From Bacillota bacterium (lineage in GTDB: Bacteria > Bacillota > Clostridia > Peptostreptococcales > Anaerovoracaceae): a stretch of DNA of 54,013 nt. A program made the translations under genes and the position numbers. Under the pieces are notes generated by a model, which was not told the origin of the DNA, did no database searches, and was given only the letters and a program-made list of their open reading frames with translations. Of this stretch, positions 51,940 through 54,013 are shown in pieces (position 1 is the stretch's first letter; every line of letters starts with the position of its first letter). Location of the stretch: the NCBI GenBank assembly GCA_029008005.1, contig JAQXIX010000025.1, positions 1 through 54,013 of the forward strand. The letters are read 5' to 3'.

Positions 51940-52245
51940 TTACAATTTCTCACTTTCATTTATTGATTTATATTGCGGTACTGCCATATGAACATTTTAC
52001 ATGGCAGGTTTTGGCAAAAATTATACAAACATAAAGCTATTTTTTTCTATATGGCAGTTTTTCCTTGAAATCGCAGGTTTTTATGAGAATTTTGCCATAT
52101 TCTATTACTTCAAAACGTATAATGGCAGTTTTAGCCCTAAAATTGCCATATACGTTAAATTAAGCATTGTTTTGTATAATTTTTGACATATGTCAAGCCA
52201 ATGAATCCTATTATGGCAATCATCAGGAATCGAATCAAAAACAGT
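51940..52245. other. AT-rich non-coding region with repeated ATGGCAG/CTGCCAT boxes
   Basis: No gene is seen in these 306 bases. It contains at least seven copies of the box TGGCA(G/A) or its complement: 51981, 52001, 52051, 52092, 52122, 52143 and 52213. One pair forms an almost perfect palindrome (52122-52149: ATGGCAGTTTT against AAAATTGCCAT, one mismatch). Several boxes are followed by TTTT on the G side. The region lies ahead of flavodoxin. Confidence 0.5.
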
Positions 52246-52323
52246 TTATATTCTCGTTAAAGACGCGTTTTTGTATTCAGCATACTCCTCGCCGAAATCA
52301 GCTTCCAGCCGCTTCATATTCAT
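52246..52323 (-). pseudogene. 25-codon remnant with a strong ribosome site
   Basis: The minus strand has TAAGGAGGATGAATATGAAG, starting right at the stop of the CYTH-fusion gene. The encoded peptide contains LEADFGEEYAEYKN. That resembles the C-terminal FGEEYxEY motif of isoprenylcysteine-carboxylmethyltransferase-like proteins, without the conserved membrane part. It is either a deletion remnant or a small peptide. Confidence 0.4.
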
Positions 52324-52328
52324 CCTCC

Positions 52329-53639
52329 TTACAAATTGGCCAAAGACACATTTTTATATGAGTTGTCATCGGTTACTTCCTTGATAATCTTTATAAACTT
52401 TGGAATCTGTATTTGTTCCTGCTCACTAAGAAGTTCAATTTCAACGATCGCCCGATCTTTCCAGAACGGATAAATATCGATTTCAAAATACTGGCTCTTA
52501 TAAGTGAGACAATAACGGGTCTTTCGAATCTGATGCATAGAAGTATCCGCATCCATAAGAAGTCTCAGATACTCTGCCTGAGAAAGTCTTTCTTCAATTT
52601 CAACACGAGTGGTGTCCGTCATATTTTTCTTAATTGTCTTAAAGTAGATATAGCTGCCATTAGCTCCACGCTGACGGACTCGAATCTCCTCATCCTCTGT
52701 TGCTCTCAGATAAGTCTGTATTATTTCGACTTTCTGACAATCAGCACGTTTTTCAAGCGCCGCGATGTCAGGATACTCAATCAAGAATTTGCGCTCAATT
52801 TCATAAGGCTCAGGTTCACCGAGAAAACCTGCAATTTCTGAAATCAAACGTTTCATTTTATTTTCGAACCCCGTTGAGTTGTCGATCACTCGCAAATGAG
52901 GATGACCAGTCCAGGCGGAAATCAGTTTGTTGTCCAATTTAACCGCTTGTTCCACCGTTTCAGTACGAGCCGGATTACTTTCCTTATTCTTCAAATAGAT
53001 TTCCGGTGCGCCGTTCGCAGCAGACACTAAGTGAAATACTGCATCATAGCTGTCACGAATTTCAACTACATTCTTCTGAATGCGATCAAGAACAATCCCA
53101 AAATCTATTTCAGTCATATAGGCACGATTATCCATCATACCGCGGTCACAAACAATCAGAATTTTCTCGTCAACCATTGTTTCTGAAGCAGCTAAGAATA
53201 TCTTTTCTTTTTCTATTTGAAGGCGCATCTGACAGCACTGGTAATCCAGATTGGAACCACAGGTCCAAGGAGCAACACCACCGGTAATGAGTTCTGTTGC
53301 CGTTTCCGGAACAAACAGAACCTTGTACCCTCTCTCGGTAAATGCGTTTTGGATCCAACTCATGGCCGTTGATTTTCCCGCACAAGGTCCACCTGTCAGA
53401 ACAATTTTTGTAATACTCTTCCTTTTTCTTTCCTCGCATTTCATTAGTAAGATCTCCGGCGATATCTGGTATAGCTCAGCAAGTTTTCTGATCAGCTGAA
53501 CTCTCGGTTTTGTTTTTCCGTTTTCCCATTTGGAAACGGCTTTATTACTGACTCCGCAAAAGGCTGCAACTTCCTTTTGACCGAAACCTGATTGTTTACG
53601 CAATTCATATAGATAGTTTCCAAAACGATAATCGCTCAT
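52329..53639 (-). CDS. Three-domain fusion: XRE-type HTH, P-loop ATPase/kinase (AAA_28) and CYTH
   Basis: A 436-residue protein. Residues 6-60 are a Cro-type helix-turn-helix (FCGVSNKAVSKWENGKTKPR). Residues 77-250 hold a P-loop with GGPCAGKST (Lys89) and LIVCDRGMMDNRAYM (Walker B-like), the AAA_28 pattern. Residues 278-430 are a CYTH/triphosphate tunnel domain: the Glu-x-Glu-x-Lys motif is Glu280, Glu282, Lys284 (EIERKF), followed by RVRQRG, YFKTIKK, RVEIEE and IYPFWKDRAIVEIEL. CYTH enzymes hydrolyse triphosphates or cyclise ATP. The start has AAGGAGGG upstream. It is probably a self-regulated nucleotide or polyphosphate enzyme. Confidence 0.85.
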   Translation of the reverse strand: MSDYRFGNYLYELRKQSGFGQKEVAAFCGVSNKAVSKWENGKTKPRVQLIRKLAELYQISPEILLMKCEERKRKSITKIVLTGGPCAGKSTAMSWIQNAFTERGYKVLFVPETATELITGGVAPWTCGSNLDYQCCQMRLQIEKEKIFLAASETMVDEKILIVCDRGMMDNRAYMTEIDFGIVLDRIQKNVVEIRDSYDAVFHLVSAANGAPEIYLKNKESNPARTETVEQAVKLDNKLISAWTGHPHLRVIDNSTGFENKMKRLISEIAGFLGEPEPYEIERKFLIEYPDIAALEKRADCQKVEIIQTYLRATEDEEIRVRQRGANGSYIYFKTIKKNMTDTTRVEIEERLSQAEYLRLLMDADTSMHQIRKTRYCLTYKSQYFEIDIYPFWKDRAIVEIELLSEQEQIQIPKFIKIIKEVTDDNSYKNVSLANL

Positions 53640-53905
53640 TCGGAGCCCTCCTTCGCCTATATTATAAATTCTTATTCTTTTAGATAACAGTTCAAAAAGT
53701 CGCCTGCAGGTAGAATCTGTGTTGTTCTATGCTCCTGCAGTCGAACCGCTAATTCAATAACATTTATCTGTTACGTGACAGAAGACATACCGTCTCCACA
53801 TGGGGTCGAGACAATGACATTGATACCATGTGTCATAGGTAAGTTATCCAAGATTTACATCTTTGCAATCTGGAATTTATTTAGTATTATCATTATTATG
53901 CTAAA
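53640..53905. other. Non-coding region upstream of the CYTH fusion
   Basis: No convincing gene. One stem-loop candidate at 53704-53740: CTGCAGG-TAGAA against TTCTA-CCTGCAG with a 4-base bulge. An open frame at 53775-53975 (plus) is judged spurious. The promoter of the CYTH gene must lie here but no good boxes were found. Confidence 0.45.
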
Positions 53906-54013
53906 TCATCTAATAAAATGGGTCCAAGCATGCTCCTCTGATTCTGGTAATCCATATTTCTCCTTACCAAGTTGAATGCTTCTCATTAAGAAAATCATAT
54001 TTCTTGCCAGTAC
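53906..54013 (-). CDS. C-terminal end of an unidentified gene, cut by the window edge
   Basis: The minus strand stays open for 35 codons into the window edge and ends at a TGA at 53906-53908. The peptide contains MRSIQLGKEKYGLPESEE and ends EEHAWTHFIR, which looks like natural protein. It has no recognised motif. It could be chance, given the short length. Confidence 0.35.
   Translation of the reverse strand, partial: VLARNMIFLMRSIQLGKEKYGLPESEEHAWTHFIR

Noticed and set aside
53704-53740. Terminator near the right end
   Set aside because: The stem has a 4-base bulge and no run of T on either side, so it is only noted as a possible hairpin.
53775-53975. 66-codon plus-strand frame with SPHGVETMTLI, reminiscent of the tail of RlmD-type rRNA methyltransferases (HVETV)
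   Set aside because: Only a few residues agree, the start is a GTG without ribosome site, and the later part is not protein-like. A gene remnant is possible but not supported.

Overview
The window looks like chromosomal DNA of an anaerobic Clostridia-type Firmicute. The evidence is a butyryl-CoA dehydrogenase/ETF operon start with a Rex-like operator, a class III fructose-1,6-bisphosphatase, ThiH-dependent (oxygen-independent) thiamine synthesis, paired MoeA proteins, strong AGGAGG-type ribosome binding sites and mid-40s GC by eye. The genus cannot be fixed from the sequence. No rRNA, tRNA, CRISPR array, phage or complete insertion sequence was seen.

Layout. (1) 1-7.1 kb, minus strand: start of etfB, then bcd behind a Rex-like box; fbp; a small unknown protein; a flavin reductase; metA and metY (the O-acetylhomoserine route to methionine/homocysteine); a hotdog thioesterase. 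(2) 7.2-13.5 kb: a divergent XRE-type membrane regulator, then a TPP riboswitch with terminator driving thiS-thiF-thiG-thiH-thiE-thiC on the plus strand. (3) 13.5-15 kb: an ABC-2 permease remnant, then a non-coding stretch holding three copies of TTGTGAA-N24-TTCACAA, then an orphan PD-(D/E)XK-like protein. (4) 15-25.8 kb, minus: an RND/MMPL exporter carrying a YhgE-like heptad-repeat ectodomain, a TetR regulator, an NtrC-type response regulator, a histidine kinase with a solute-binding-like sensor, and two APC amino-acid permeases. The distal permease has a sigma-54-like promoter. (5) 26-34.7 kb: two MoeA-type proteins, two FAD oxidoreductases of the anaerobic glycerol-3-phosphate dehydrogenase type and a large wall- or membrane-anchored protein in one minus-strand run, with a divergent Ig-like surface protein. 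(6) 34.7-48 kb, minus: a MoxR/DUF58/transglutaminase-like trio, a FecCD-type ABC importer with a lipoprotein receptor, a TiaS-like 'DDTDD' protein, and two secreted surface proteins. Two near-identical 53-bp cores of a Moco-riboswitch-like leader, each followed by its own terminator, bracket the surface-protein pair. (7) 48-51.9 kb: csoR-copA-ferredoxin-NapH/CcoG-like copper module behind a perfect 21-bp-arm palindrome, plus a flavodoxin. (8) 52-54 kb: a HTH-P-loop-CYTH fusion, a short gene remnant and the tail of one more gene.

How the parts fit together. The thiamine operon is self-contained and feedback-controlled. The metal theme is strong: molybdenum/tungsten cofactor insertion (two MoeA), a metal-type importer under a candidate Moco/Tuco leader, and copper export joined to a small Fe-S electron-transfer pair. 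The most unusual items are the evenly spaced TTGTGAA/TTCACAA operators, the duplicated leader flanking the surface genes, the TiaS-like protein fused by a 4-bp overlap to the importer operon, a transglutaminase-fold protein without its catalytic Cys, and the three-domain CYTH fusion. All functional statements are from reading the sequence; no database search was run.
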